Source: UBA2357 sp041916775
GTDB taxonomy: Bacteria > Pseudomonadota > Gammaproteobacteria > Burkholderiales > Rhodocyclaceae
Length of the DNA stretch: 64,000 nt
Reading direction: 5' to 3'
Assembly (NCBI GenBank): GCA_041916775.1
Contig: JAYRYZ010000004.1
Coordinates: forward strand, 62,001-126,000
The notes below the pieces were generated by a model that saw nothing but the letters and a program-made list of their open reading frames with translations, was not told the origin of the DNA and ran no database searches. A program made the translations under genes and the position numbers. Positions 1 to 12,070 of the stretch are shown piece by piece; within the stretch, counting starts at the first letter, position 1, and each line of letters opens with the position of its first letter.

Positions 1-344
1 GCCTGCTGCTCGGCGCGCGCCTTGATCTCGGCGATGAAGCGCACCAGCAGGTCGCGGTAGCGCACCGCCTGGCCGTGCACCTCGGTCTGGCCGTCGATGA
101 GCTTGCTGCCGAGCAGGCTCTTCAGCGCGCGCATCAGGCGGCCCTCGTAGCCGTCCAGGTACTCGTCGAGTGCCGCGCGACCGAACGCGGTCGTGCCTTC
201 GTCGGCATTGAAGAACACCGCCGAGGGCAGCGTGGTCTTCCCGTCTTCCAGCGGCAGCAGCACGGTCGCGGCGTCGCGCAACCAGCCCACCGTGGAGTTG
301 GAGGTGCCGAAGTCGATGCCGCAGCTGCGGGCAGGTTGGTGCAT
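1..344 (-). CDS. Hsp70/YegD-like chaperone, N-terminal part (partial)
   Basis: Reading the minus strand from an ATG at 344 gives an actin-like ATPase N-terminus: residues 9-17 read GIDFGTSNS, the phosphate-1 loop of Hsp70 proteins, followed by a strand that resembles the YegD subgroup (VLLPLEDGKTTLPSAVFF). About 114 residues are visible; the rest lies beyond the left edge. Known family members are ATPase-domain chaperone-like proteins related to DnaK, but YegD itself has no settled function. The gene is divergent from mnmG. No strong Shine-Dalgarno sequence precedes the ATG, so the start is chosen from where homology to the first beta strand begins. Confidence 0.8.
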   Translation of the reverse strand, partial: MHQPARSCGIDFGTSNSTVGWLRDAATVLLPLEDGKTTLPSAVFFNADEGTTAFGRAALDEYLDGYEGRLMRALKSLLGSKLIDGQTEVHGQAVRYRDLLVRFIAEIKARAEQQ

Positions 345-496
345 GAGGGCGGGTGTGGCGGTTTGGGCGCGCGACTGTACCCCAGCCAGCGCTGTGCTGC
401 CACCATGGGGTGATGGGCTCGCTTGGTGGCCTATGTGCGCAGCGGGGGTGCTGCGGTGTGCCCCAGAGTGGCGCAGCGGTGTCTTGAGCGTATCGT

Positions 497-532
497 TAAA
501 CCAATGTTTAGGAATGGATATTCCGTGAAACA
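497..532. promoter_or_regulatory. Inverted repeat and half-parS-like motif upstream of mnmG
   Basis: TAAAC-caat-GTTTA (497-510) is a perfect 5-bp inverted repeat. Just downstream, GATATTCCGTGAAACA (517-532) ends in CGTGAAACA, the right half of the 16-bp parS consensus TGTTTCACGTGAAACA, with 11 of 16 positions matching. parAB lies 2.6 kb downstream and chromosomal parS sites often sit near it. Only half the palindrome is kept, so ParB binding is a weak inference. Confidence 0.2.
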
Positions 533-546
533 GGGGGTGTGTGCGC

Positions 547-575
547 TAGGCTTTTGCAGCGCTTGCGGGTAGAAT
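547..575 (+). promoter_or_regulatory. Candidate sigma-70 promoter of mnmG operon
   Basis: A good -10 hexamer TAGAAT (570-575) lies 40 nt before the mnmG ATG. The -35 candidate TAGGCT (547-552, 17-nt spacer) is poor. Expected role: transcription of mnmG-rsmG-parA-parB. Confidence 0.4.
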
Positions 576-615
576 TGCGGCCCTTCCCATTTGTGCTGTC
601 GCGCGGAGCGTTGCC

Positions 616-2534
<1,919 letters not shown>

Positions 2535-2538
<4 letters not shown>

Positions 2539-3167
2539 ACGCGGCACGACTGGAAGCCGGGCTGGAGGCCCTCGGCCTGCATCTGCCCGAGGCCGCGCGC
2601 GCGCAGCTCCTCGCCTATGCGGCGCTGCTCCTGAAGTGGAACAAGGTCTATAACCTCACCGCGATCCGTGATCCGGAGCAACTCCTCACCCATCACTTGC
2701 TCGATTCGCTGGCGGTGCTGCCGCGCCTCGCCGCAGTCGGGCGTATCGCCGATGTCGGCTCGGGTGGTGGCCTGCCCGGCATTCCGCTCGCGATCGTGCG
2801 GCCGGATCTGGTCGTGACCTCGATCGAGACGGTGGGCAAGAAGGCGAGCTTTCAGCAGCAGGTGCGCATCGAGTTGGGGCTCGCCAACTTCAACGTGCTT
2901 GCCAGTCGGGTCGAGAAGCTGCAGCCTGGGCGCGATCTTGAGGCAGTGGACGGCGTGATCTCGCGCGCCTTCTCGAGCATCGGCGATTTCGTCGCGCTCA
3001 CCCGGCATCTGCTGCGCGACGGCGGACGCTTCTATGCGATGAAAGGCGTGTATCCTCGCGACGAGATTGCTGCGCTGCCGCAGGATGTGCGGGTCGTCGC
3101 CGAAGTCCCCCTGTCCGTGCCCGGGCTGGATGCCGAAAGAAACCTGATTGTGCTGGAAGCCTGTTGA
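2535..3167 (+). CDS. rsmG: 16S rRNA (guanine-527-N7) methyltransferase RsmG (GidB)
   Basis: RsmG methylates N7 of G527 in 16S rRNA using S-adenosylmethionine; loss gives low-level streptomycin resistance in known bacteria. The 210-residue protein shows the SAM-binding motif I IADVGSGGGLPGIPLAI and the family signature LLDSL near residue 60. The start at 2535 was chosen over upstream in-frame codons because it forms an ATGA overlap with the mnmG stop and matches normal family length. It ends one base into parA (TGATG), which implies translational coupling. Confidence 0.96.
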
Positions 3168-3937
3168 TGGCCCGAATCTTTTGCGTTGCCAACCAGAAAG
3201 GCGGGGTCGGCAAGACCACCACCTGCGTGAACCTCGCCGCCGCGCTGCAGGAGGCCGGACAGCGCACCCTGCTGATCGACCTCGATCCGCAGGGCAACGC
3301 CACGATGGGTTGTGGCATCGACAAGCGCGGACTCGTCCGCTCGGTGTATCACCTGCTGGTCGGGCTCGCCGGGCTTGCCGACGTGCGGGTGAAGTCGCCC
3401 ACCGGCGGTTTCGATGTGCTGCCCGCCAACCGTGATCTCGCCGGCGCCGAGGTCGAGCTGGTGGGTCTCGAGCGGCGCGAGAATCGCCTGCGGGATGCCT
3501 TGCAGGCACATGACGGGGAGTACGACTTCGTGCTCGTCGATTGTCCGCCATCGCTGTCGATGCTCACGCTCAATGGTCTGTGCGCCGCCGACGGGGTCAT
3601 CATCCCGATGCAGTGTGAGTACTACGCGCTCGAGGGTCTGTCCGACCTCGTCAATACCATCAAGAAGGTGCATGCCAACCTCAACCGCGAGCTGAAGATC
3701 ATCGGCCTGCTGCGCGTCATGTTCGATCCGCGTGTGACGCTGCAGCAGCAGGTCTCGGCGCAGCTCGAGGGGCACTTCGGCGACAAGGTGTTCCGCGCCA
3801 TCGTGCCGCGCAACGTGCGTCTCGCCGAGGCGCCCAGTCACGGCATGCCGGGCGTCGTGTTCGACCGCAATGCCAAGGGTGCGCTGGCCTATACCGCCTT
3901 CGCCGAAGAGATGATCGAACGGGTCAGAAGCTTTTAA
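3167..3937 (+). CDS. parA: Chromosome partitioning ATPase ParA (Soj)
   Basis: ParA is a deviant Walker-type ATPase that, with ParB and parS, segregates the replication-origin region. In the 256-residue product the deviant Walker A box NQKGGVGKTTT begins near residue 9 and a Walker B-like VLVDCPPSLSML follows near residue 122. A TTG at 3164 is also in frame, but ATG at 3167 overlaps the rsmG stop by one base and fits the family. parB follows after 13 nt. The context (mnmG-rsmG-parAB) identifies it as the chromosomal rather than a plasmid-type copy. Confidence 0.96.
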   Translation: MARIFCVANQKGGVGKTTTCVNLAAALQEAGQRTLLIDLDPQGNATMGCGIDKRGLVRSVYHLLVGLAGLADVRVKSPTGGFDVLPANRDLAGAEVELVGLERRENRLRDALQAHDGEYDFVLVDCPPSLSMLTLNGLCAADGVIIPMQCEYYALEGLSDLVNTIKKVHANLNRELKIIGLLRVMFDPRVTLQQQVSAQLEGHFGDKVFRAIVPRNVRLAEAPSHGMPGVVFDRNAKGALAYTAFAEEMIERVRSF

Positions 3938-3950
3938 GGACGATGACGCC

Positions 3951-4820
3951 ATGCCTCCCCCCAAACTGAAGGGCCTGGGCCGCGGCCTCGATGCGCTGCT
4001 CGCCGCCAACCGCGAGGACGACCAACCCAAGGGGGCGCTGCAGACGCTGGACATCGATGTCTTGCAACCAGGCAAGTACCAGCCGCGCACGCGCATGGAC
4101 CCCGGTTCGCTGGAGGAGCTCGCCGCATCGATCAAGGCGCAGGGCGTGATGCAGCCTATCCTGGTGCGGCCACTCGGCGACGCGCGCCACGAGATCATCG
4201 CCGGCGAGCGGCGCTGGCGTGCGGCACGCCTTGCGGGGCTAGCCGAGGTGCCTTGCCTGGTGCGGGAGATCCCCGACGAGGCTGCGCTCGCGATGTCGCT
4301 GATCGAGAACATCCAGCGCGAAGACCTCAATCCGCTCGAGGAGGCCGCCGGCATCCAGCGCCTCATCGACGAGTTCGGAATGACGCATCAGCAGGCCGCC
4401 GACGCGGTGGGGCGTTCCCGCCCCGCAGCGAGCAATCTGCTGCGCTTGCTCAATCTCGCCGCACCGGTGCAGGAACTCCTGATGGCGGGCGATATCGACA
4501 TGGGGCACGCGCGTGCCATCCTGCCGCTCGATCCGGCGAGCCAGATCCAGGTCGCGAACCAGGTTGCGGCCAGGGCGGTGTCGGTGCGCGACACCGAGCG
4601 CCTCGTGCAGCAGCGCCTCCATCCACGGCCCGCCAAACCGTCCGCGCACGCATCCGACCGGGATTTGCAGCGCCTCGAGGAGGATCTGTCCGACAGTCTC
4701 GGCGCCACCGTGCGGATCAAGGCGAATGCGCGCGGCGCGGGCGAACTCAGCGTCCGCTTTGCCGACCTCGACCAGCTCGACGGGCTCCTCGCTCGCCTGC
4801 GCGGCGAGGCTGCGACATGA
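3951..4820 (+). CDS. parB: Chromosome partitioning protein ParB (Spo0J)
   Basis: ParB is a CTP-dependent clamp that loads at parS sites and spreads, making the partition complex moved by ParA. The 289-residue protein starts with the ParA-stimulating peptide GLGRGLDALL (residues 6-15). It then has the ParB/Srx CTP-binding core, including GERRWRAARLAG near residue 85 and ENIQREDLNPLEEA near residue 119. A helix-turn-helix (MTHQQAADAVGRSRPAASNLLRL region) and a C-terminal dimerisation segment complete it. It is the last gene before a promoter-bearing gap and the atp operon. Confidence 0.96.
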   Translation: MPPPKLKGLGRGLDALLAANREDDQPKGALQTLDIDVLQPGKYQPRTRMDPGSLEELAASIKAQGVMQPILVRPLGDARHEIIAGERRWRAARLAGLAEVPCLVREIPDEAALAMSLIENIQREDLNPLEEAAGIQRLIDEFGMTHQQAADAVGRSRPAASNLLRLLNLAAPVQELLMAGDIDMGHARAILPLDPASQIQVANQVAARAVSVRDTERLVQQRLHPRPAKPSAHASDRDLQRLEEDLSDSLGATVRIKANARGAGELSVRFADLDQLDGLLARLRGEAAT

Positions 4821-4922
4821 GTTGAGACACAGTATTTTCTGTGCATTGCGGTCGACGTTTGCTTAACTCTTCTATAAGATACCGGAGTTGCGAAAACAAG
4901 GGTTCCGGCGCGTCGTCGCGGT

Positions 4923-4951
4923 TTGACTTTATTCAGGTAAACCCCTAACAT
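4923..4951 (+). promoter_or_regulatory. Candidate sigma-70 promoter of the atp operon
   Basis: TTGACT (4923-4928) and TAACAT (4946-4951) are separated by 17 nt, giving 5/6 and 4/6 matches to sigma-70 hexamers. Predicted transcription starts about 50 nt upstream of the atpI ATG (5006). It lies in the only sizeable gap (4821-5005) between parB and the ATP synthase genes. Confidence 0.55.
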
Positions 4952-5005
4952 TCGCGCACTTTTCAAGGCAGTCGATGCAACTGAACAAGGCGCAATAGAA
5001 GCTCC

Positions 5006-5347
5006 ATGATCAAGATGGTCCTTCTGCAACTGAGCGCCACCCTCGCCGCAGCGCTGATTTCCGGTGCGCTGTTCGGAATGCGGGGCGCGGTGTCGGCTGT
5101 ACTGGCAGGTCTGGCCTGTGTCGTACCGAATGCACTCTTCGCGTTGCGCCTGTCGCTCGCTGCGAGGAAGTCGGTTGCGCCGCCGGTGTCTGCCTTCTTC
5201 GTCGGCGAGCTTCTAAAGATTGCGGCGATCGTGGGATTACTGGCGCTGATTCACCGGTTGTACGGCGACCTGCATTGGGGGGCGCTGTTCATCGGGTTGA
5301 TTCTGGCGCTCAAGGCGAATTTGTTTGCATTTTTGGTAAAGACATAA
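5006..5347 (+). CDS. atpI: ATP synthase subunit I (AtpI)
   Basis: AtpI is a small membrane protein encoded first in many atp operons; it is thought to assist c-ring assembly or ion supply and is not part of the final enzyme. The 113 residues form four hydrophobic segments (about 5-25, 30-48, 63-82, 88-108) with a short basic stretch between the second and third. The sequence is poorly conserved in this family, so the call rests on hydropathy, length and its position directly ahead of atpB. Confidence 0.85.
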   Translation: MIKMVLLQLSATLAAALISGALFGMRGAVSAVLAGLACVVPNALFALRLSLAARKSVAPPVSAFFVGELLKIAAIVGLLALIHRLYGDLHWGALFIGLILALKANLFAFLVKT

Positions 5348-5349
5348 CC

Positions 5350-6198
5350 ATGGCTACAGGGCACGCACCCACCGCATCCGAGTACGTCGTTCATCACCTG
5401 ACGCACCTCAACAACACCGGCCACGCGCAGGAAAACATCGTCGATTGGTCGGTGATCAATATCGACTCGATGTTCTATTCCATCGCGCTCGGTCTGCTCA
5501 CCGTCTTCCTGCTCTGGCTTGCCGCGCGCAAGGCAACCTCCGGCGTGCCGGGGCGCTTCCAGGGCTTCGTCGAGTTGATGGTCGAGATGGTGGCCGATCA
5601 GGCGAAGGGCATCATTCACAGCGCAGAGTCGCGAAAGTTCGTGGCTCCGCTGGCTCTGACCGTGTTCGTCTGGATCTTTCTGATGAACGCCATGGACCTT
5701 GTGCCGGTGGATCTGCTGCCGCGTATCTGGGAAGGCGTCTATGCTTCTGCCGGCGGCGATCCGGCGCACGCCTACATGCGCGTCGTGGCCACTGCAGATC
5801 TCTCCGCCACGCTCGGCATGTCCTGCGGCGTGCTGCTGCTGTGCCTCTACTACAACATCAAGATCAAGGGCTTCTCCGGTTGGGTGCACGAACTCTTCAC
5901 CGCGCCCTTTGGCAGCCATCCGATCCTGTATCCGATCAACTTCGCGATGCAGATCATCGAATTCGTCGCCAAGACCGTCTCCCACGGGATGCGACTGTTC
6001 GGCAACATGTACGCTGGCGAACTCATTTTCATCCTGATCGCGCTGCTGGGTGGTACCGCGACGGTGTTCGGCTTCGTCGGTCACGTGATCGCCGGCTCGA
6101 TCTGGGCGGTGTTCCACATCCTGATCATCACGCTGCAGGCATTCATCTTCATGATGCTGACGCTGGTGTATATCGGTCAGGCGCACGAAGGCCACTGA
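5350..6198 (+). CDS. atpB: F0F1 ATP synthase subunit a
   Basis: Subunit a is the integral membrane stator that provides the two proton half-channels next to the c-ring. The 282-residue protein carries the conserved helix with the essential arginine in SHGMRLFGNMYAGE (about residues 212-225) and a final helix with QAFIFMMLTLVYI. The ATG at 5350 lies 2 nt after the atpI stop; an upstream in-frame start would run through atpI and was rejected. Confidence 0.97.
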   Translation: MATGHAPTASEYVVHHLTHLNNTGHAQENIVDWSVINIDSMFYSIALGLLTVFLLWLAARKATSGVPGRFQGFVELMVEMVADQAKGIIHSAESRKFVAPLALTVFVWIFLMNAMDLVPVDLLPRIWEGVYASAGGDPAHAYMRVVATADLSATLGMSCGVLLLCLYYNIKIKGFSGWVHELFTAPFGSHPILYPINFAMQIIEFVAKTVSHGMRLFGNMYAGELIFILIALLGGTATVFGFVGHVIAGSIWAVFHILIITLQAFIFMMLTLVYIGQAHEGH

Positions 6199-6255
6199 TT
6201 CAATGGTTTGCCGTAACTAGTTTTTAACTCAATCATCTCTCAACAAGGAGTCGTC

Positions 6256-6501
6256 ATGGAAAACGTTCTGGGTTTTGTTGCTCTCGCCGCTGGTCTGATC
6301 ATTGGTCTGGGTGCGATCGGTGCGTGTATCGGTATCGGCATCATGGGTTCCAAGTACCTTGAGGCTTCGGCTCGTCAGCCCGAACTGATGAACGCCCTGC
6401 AAACCAAGATGTTCCTGCTGGCCGGTCTGATCGACGCCGCGTTCCTGATCGGTGTCGGTATCGCGATGATGTTCGCCTTTGCCAACCCGTTCCAGCTCTG
6501 A
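6256..6501 (+). CDS. atpE: F0F1 ATP synthase subunit c
   Basis: This proteolipid forms the rotating c-ring. The 81-residue hairpin has two long hydrophobic helices joined by the polar loop ARQPE (residues 39-43). The ion-carrying carboxylate is Asp60 in LLAGLIDAAFLIG, equivalent to Asp61 of E. coli. The residues expected for a sodium-binding pocket are not present, so the enzyme should be proton-coupled. A strong ribosome binding site (AAGGAG) precedes the ATG, in keeping with the high copy number of c. Confidence 0.98.
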   Translation: MENVLGFVALAAGLIIGLGAIGACIGIGIMGSKYLEASARQPELMNALQTKMFLLAGLIDAAFLIGVGIAMMFAFANPFQL

Positions 6502-6542
6502 TCGGTTCGAGTTCCTCTAAAAATCACTGAGGGCCAAGTACC

Positions 6543-7016
6543 GTGAATCTGAACGCAACCCTGATCGCTCAGCTCGTTGTGTTCTTCATTTTGGCGTGGT
6601 TCACGATGAAGTTCGTGTGGCCGCCCATCGTGAAGGCGCTCGACGAGCGTGCGAAGAAAATTGCTGACGGGCTGGCTGCGTCGGACAAGGCCAAGGCCGA
6701 TCTCGCTCTTGCCGAGAAGAAGGTCGTCGAAGAGATGCGCAAGGCTCGCGAATCCGCGGGTGACGTGCGCGCCACTGCAGAGAAGCAGGCGGCCAAGGAT
6801 CTCGAGGACGCCCGTGCCGAAGCTGCTCGCATCATTGCCCGCGCGCGCGAAGCCGCCGAGGGTGAGGCTGCAGTCGCTGCGCAGCGCGCCAAGGAAGAAC
6901 TGCGTGACCAGGTCGCCGCACTCGCCGTTGCCGGTGCGGAGAAGATCCTGCGTCGTGAGATCGACGCCAAGGTCCATGCCGATCTGCTCGCCAACCTGAA
7001 ACAGGAACTGCAATAA
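6543..7016 (+). CDS. atpF: F0F1 ATP synthase subunit b
   Basis: Subunit b is the peripheral stalk that holds F1 against rotation. The 157-residue protein starts with GTG and has a single N-terminal membrane helix (about residues 5-25, LIAQLVVFFILAWFTMKFVW). A long charged alanine-rich coiled coil follows, as expected for the b dimer, ending in the delta-contacting segment. It lies between atpE and atpH in standard order, 3 nt before atpH. Confidence 0.97.
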   Translation: MNLNATLIAQLVVFFILAWFTMKFVWPPIVKALDERAKKIADGLAASDKAKADLALAEKKVVEEMRKARESAGDVRATAEKQAAKDLEDARAEAARIIARAREAAEGEAAVAAQRAKEELRDQVAALAVAGAEKILRREIDAKVHADLLANLKQELQ

Positions 7017-7019
7017 GCC

Positions 7020-7556
7020 ATGGCCGAGAACGTCACCATCGCCCGCCCATACGCCGATGCGGCTTTCGAGCTGGCTCGCGGGGCCGATGCGCTGGCGCCC
7101 TGGTCGGAAGCACTGGGTCGGCTGGCCGCGATCGTCGCGGATCCGTCGATGCGGGCCTGCATCAATGATCCCAAGCTCGCCTTGGACAAGCTGACTCAGC
7201 TTGTCCTCGACGTGGCTGGAAAAGGTCTGTCCCAGGAGCAACAGAATTTCGTTCGCGTGCTTGCCGAGAACGATCGTCTGTCCGTGCTTCCAGAGATCCG
7301 CGAGCTGTTCGACGAAAAGAAGAACAGTCACGAAGGCGTCCTGGAGGCGGATATCGCCTCCGCCTTCCCGCTTGACGATGCCAGTCTTGCGAAGCTGAAG
7401 ACCGAACTCGAGGCCCGTTTCAAGGCCAAGGTGACGGTCGCGGTTCGCATCGACCCCGAACTGATCGGTGGGGTCCGGATTGCCGTCGGCGACGAAGTCA
7501 TCGACGCCTCGGTTCGCGCCAAGCTCGCGAACATGGCCGCTGCGCTAAAGAACTAG
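7020..7556 (+). CDS. atpH: F0F1 ATP synthase subunit delta
   Basis: Delta connects the top of the alpha3beta3 head to the b stalk. The 178-residue product begins with the typical IARPYADAAFELA motif (residues 8-20) of the six-helix N-terminal domain. It ends with the conserved IGGVRIAVGDEVIDASVRAKL segment, abridged here as GGVRIAVGDEVIDASV. Gene order and spacing are standard. Confidence 0.97.
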   Translation: MAENVTIARPYADAAFELARGADALAPWSEALGRLAAIVADPSMRACINDPKLALDKLTQLVLDVAGKGLSQEQQNFVRVLAENDRLSVLPEIRELFDEKKNSHEGVLEADIASAFPLDDASLAKLKTELEARFKAKVTVAVRIDPELIGGVRIAVGDEVIDASVRAKLANMAAALKN

Positions 7557-7568
7557 GAGCATACATAC

Positions 7569-9107
<1,539 letters not shown>

Positions 9108-9119
9108 CGGAGACGGATA

Positions 9120-9989
9120 ATGGCTAGCGGCAAGGAAATACGCACAAAGATCAAGAGCGTGCAAAACACGCGCAAGATCACCAAAGCGATGGAGATGGTC
9201 GCTGCATCCAAGATGCGCAAGGCGCAGGAGCGGATGCGGTCGGCTCGTCCCTATGCCGAGAAGATCCGCCAACTCGCCGCGAACCTGTCCCAGGCCAACG
9301 TCACGGATTACAAGCACCCGTTCCTGATCCGCAAGGATCAGGTCAAGCGTGTGGGCCTGATCCTGGTGACCACCGACAAGGGGCTTTGCGGCGGTCTCAA
9401 TACCAACATCCAGCGCATCGCGCTGAACGCGATGAAGGAATGGGACGGGAGCGGCGTGAAGGATATTCGCGCCTGCTGCATCGGCAACAAGGGGCTCGGG
9501 TTCATGCAGCGAATGGGTGCTGCGGTCGCGTCGCAGGTCACTCAGCTGGGTGATACCCCGCACCTCGAGAAGATGATCGGTCCGGTGAAGGTGATGCTCG
9601 ATGCCTTCCAGAACGACGAACTCGATGCGGTGTACATCGCTTACACCCGCTTCATCAACACGATGAAGCAGGAGCCGGTGCTGGAGCAGTTGCTGCCCCT
9701 GTCGGGCGACAAGCTCGGCACGCCGGACAGCAGCTGGGATTACCTGTACGAGCCGGATCCCCAGGTGGTCATCGACGAGATGCTGGTCCGCTACGTCGAG
9801 GCGCTGGTCTATCAGGCAGTGGCCGAGAACATGGCCTCGGAACAGAGCGCGCGCATGGTGGCGATGAAAGCCGCCTCCGACAACGCGAAGAATGTGATTG
9901 GCGAATTGCAGCTGGTCTACAACAAGACCCGCCAGGCCGCAATCACCAAGGAGCTGTCGGAAATCGTGAGCGGCGCCGCCGCGGTGTAA
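9120..9989 (+). CDS. atpG: F0F1 ATP synthase subunit gamma
   Basis: Gamma is the central rotor shaft of F1. The 289 residues begin with the N-terminal helix GKEIRTKIKSVQNTRKITKA (residues 4-23) that enters the alpha3beta3 cavity. They end with the matching C-terminal helix containing MKAASDNAKNVIGEL and NKTRQAAITKELSEI, the most conserved part of the family. The gene lies between atpA (12 nt) and atpD (25 nt). Confidence 0.97.
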   Translation: MASGKEIRTKIKSVQNTRKITKAMEMVAASKMRKAQERMRSARPYAEKIRQLAANLSQANVTDYKHPFLIRKDQVKRVGLILVTTDKGLCGGLNTNIQRIALNAMKEWDGSGVKDIRACCIGNKGLGFMQRMGAAVASQVTQLGDTPHLEKMIGPVKVMLDAFQNDELDAVYIAYTRFINTMKQEPVLEQLLPLSGDKLGTPDSSWDYLYEPDPQVVIDEMLVRYVEALVYQAVAENMASEQSARMVAMKAASDNAKNVIGELQLVYNKTRQAAITKELSEIVSGAAAV

Positions 9990-10014
9990 CGGATTATTGA
10001 TTTAAGGAAAAACG

Positions 10015-11412
10015 ATGAGTACAGGTACGATCGTTCAGTGCATCGGCGCCGTGGTGGATATCCAGTTCCCGCGCGACGCGATGCCCAAGGTTTACAGCGC
10101 GCTGAAGCTTCAGGATGCGGGTTCGTCCTTTGCCGAAGCCGGGCTGACCTTCGAGGTTCAACAGCAGCTGGGTGATGGCGTGGTGCGCACCATTGCGCTC
10201 GGCTCCACCGATGGTCTGCGTCGTGGCATGCCGGTAGCCGACACCGGTTCCCCGATTTCGGTTCCGGTCGGTCACGGCACGCTGGGCCGCATCATGGACG
10301 TCCTCGGTCGTCCGATCGACGATGCGGGCGAGATTCAGACCGACGAGCGTCGCGCGATTCACCAGCGCGCGCCGAAGTTCGACGAATTGTCGCCCTCGGT
10401 GGAACTGCTCGAGACCGGCATCAAGGTTATCGACCTGATCTGCCCGTTCGCGAAGGGCGGCAAGGTCGGTCTGTTCGGTGGTGCGGGTGTGGGCAAGACC
10501 GTCAACATGATGGAGCTCATCAACAACATCGCCAAGCAGCACTCGGGTCTGTCGGTGTTCGCCGGCGTGGGCGAGCGTACCCGTGAAGGGAACGACTTCT
10601 ACCACGAGATGAAGGACTCCAACGTTCTTGACAAGGTCGCGATGGTGTTCGGTCAGATGAACGAACCCCCGGGCAACCGTCTGCGCGTAGCGCTGACCGG
10701 TCTGACTATGGCCGAGCGTTTCCGTGACGAAGGCCGCGACATCCTGTTCTTCGTCGATAACATCTACCGTTACACCCTGGCCGGTACCGAAGTGTCCGCG
10801 CTGCTGGGGCGTATGCCGTCCGCGGTGGGTTACCAGCCGACGCTGGCGGAAGAGATGGGCCGCCTGCAGGAGCGGATCACCTCGACCAAGGTGGGTTCGA
10901 TCACCTCGATCCAGGCCGTGTATGTGCCCGCGGATGACTTGACCGACCCGTCGCCGGCTACCACCTTCCTCCACCTCGACTCCACCGTCGTGCTGTCCCG
11001 CGACATCGCCGCGCTGGGTATCTACCCCGCAGTCGATCCGCTCGACTCCACGTCGCGCCAGCTCGATCCGCTGGTCGTGGGCGAAGAGCACTACAACACT
11101 GCGCGCAAGGTGCAGCAGACGCTGCAGAAGTACAAGGAGCTGCGTGACATCATCGCGATTCTGGGTATGGACGAATTGTCGCCGGACGACAAGCTCGCCG
11201 TGGCCCGTGCGCGCAAGATCCAGCGTTTCCTGTCGCAGCCCTTCCACGTTGCCGAAGTGTTCACCGGTTCGCCCGGCAAGTACGTTTCGCTGAAGGACAC
11301 GATCGCAGGCTTCAAGATGATCGTGAATGGCGAGTGCGACCATATCCCCGAGCAGGCCTTCTACATGGTGGGCGGCATCGAGGAAGTGATGGAAAAGGCG
11401 AAGAAGCTCTAA
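10015..11412 (+). CDS. atpD: F0F1 ATP synthase subunit beta
   Basis: Beta carries the catalytic sites for ATP synthesis. The 465-residue product shows Walker A GGAGVGKT (about residues 156-163), the catalytic glutamate in GVGERTREGND near residue 185, and the DELSEED-like region written here DELSPDDK near residue 385. All features expected for an active beta subunit are present. A 57-nt gap precedes atpC. Confidence 0.98.
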   Translation: MSTGTIVQCIGAVVDIQFPRDAMPKVYSALKLQDAGSSFAEAGLTFEVQQQLGDGVVRTIALGSTDGLRRGMPVADTGSPISVPVGHGTLGRIMDVLGRPIDDAGEIQTDERRAIHQRAPKFDELSPSVELLETGIKVIDLICPFAKGGKVGLFGGAGVGKTVNMMELINNIAKQHSGLSVFAGVGERTREGNDFYHEMKDSNVLDKVAMVFGQMNEPPGNRLRVALTGLTMAERFRDEGRDILFFVDNIYRYTLAGTEVSALLGRMPSAVGYQPTLAEEMGRLQERITSTKVGSITSIQAVYVPADDLTDPSPATTFLHLDSTVVLSRDIAALGIYPAVDPLDSTSRQLDPLVVGEEHYNTARKVQQTLQKYKELRDIIAILGMDELSPDDKLAVARARKIQRFLSQPFHVAEVFTGSPGKYVSLKDTIAGFKMIVNGECDHIPEQAFYMVGGIEEVMEKAKKL

Positions 11413-11469
11413 GCACGTCGTCTGACCCGCCGTGCCTCGTGTGCGGCGGGCGTTTAAAGGGACACGAAT

Positions 11470-11892
11470 ATGGCAATGACGGTTCATGTGGACGTCGTCA
11501 GCGCGGAAGAGCAGATCTTCTCCGGACTCGCCGAGTTTGTAGCGCTGCCGGGTGAGGCGGGCGAGCTGGGCATTCTGCCCGGACACATGCCTCTGATGAC
11601 GCGCATCAAGCCAGGCGCGGTGCGGCTCAAGCTGCCGCAGCAGACCCAGGAAGAGCTGGTTTTCGTAGCAGGCGGTATTCTTGAGGTGCAGCCCGGACTG
11701 GTGACGGTGCTTGCCGACACTGCAATCCGCGGCAGCGACCTCGACGAGGCGAAGGCGCTCGAGGCCAAGAAGTTGGCTGAAGAGGCGCTCGCGAACAAAT
11801 CCTCGCAGATCGATTACGCGAAGGCTCAGGCAGAGTTGGCGGAGGCGATCGCCCAGATCGCAGCAATCAACAAGCTGCGCAAGCGCAGCTGA
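11470..11892 (+). CDS. atpC: F0F1 ATP synthase subunit epsilon
   Basis: Epsilon sits at the base of gamma and can inhibit ATP hydrolysis. The 140-residue product has the N-terminal beta-sandwich (GEAGELGILPGHMPLMTRIKPG, conserved core LPGEAGELGILPGH) and a C-terminal helical pair rich in Ala/Glu/Lys. It is the last gene of the operon and is followed by a strong hairpin terminator. A second in-frame ATG two codons later is equally possible as the start. Confidence 0.96.
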   Translation: MAMTVHVDVVSAEEQIFSGLAEFVALPGEAGELGILPGHMPLMTRIKPGAVRLKLPQQTQEELVFVAGGILEVQPGLVTVLADTAIRGSDLDEAKALEAKKLAEEALANKSSQIDYAKAQAELAEAIAQIAAINKLRKRS

Positions 11893-11927
11893 TCGATGCG
11901 GTAACGAGCGTACGCGCACTGAATGTG

Positions 11928-11955
11928 AAAAATGGCCCGCAAGGGCCATTTTTTT
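11928..11955 (+). terminator. Rho-independent terminator after atpC (works on both strands)
   Basis: AAAAATGGCCC (11928-11938) pairs with GGGCCATTTTT (11943-11953) around a GCAA loop, with T runs on both sides. It can therefore stop the atp operon on the plus strand and also the convergent metallophosphoesterase transcript on the minus strand. Confidence 0.92.
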
Positions 11956-12070
11956 GTCCGGATCGTGCGGGCTGCGAGGATCGCGCGACGTCCGTAGTCT
12001 GTTCGGTGCCTTTCCTTTTTCTGCCTGCATCGCCGGCGGCGGTGTTGCCTCGCTTGATCTCGCGGGGGGG

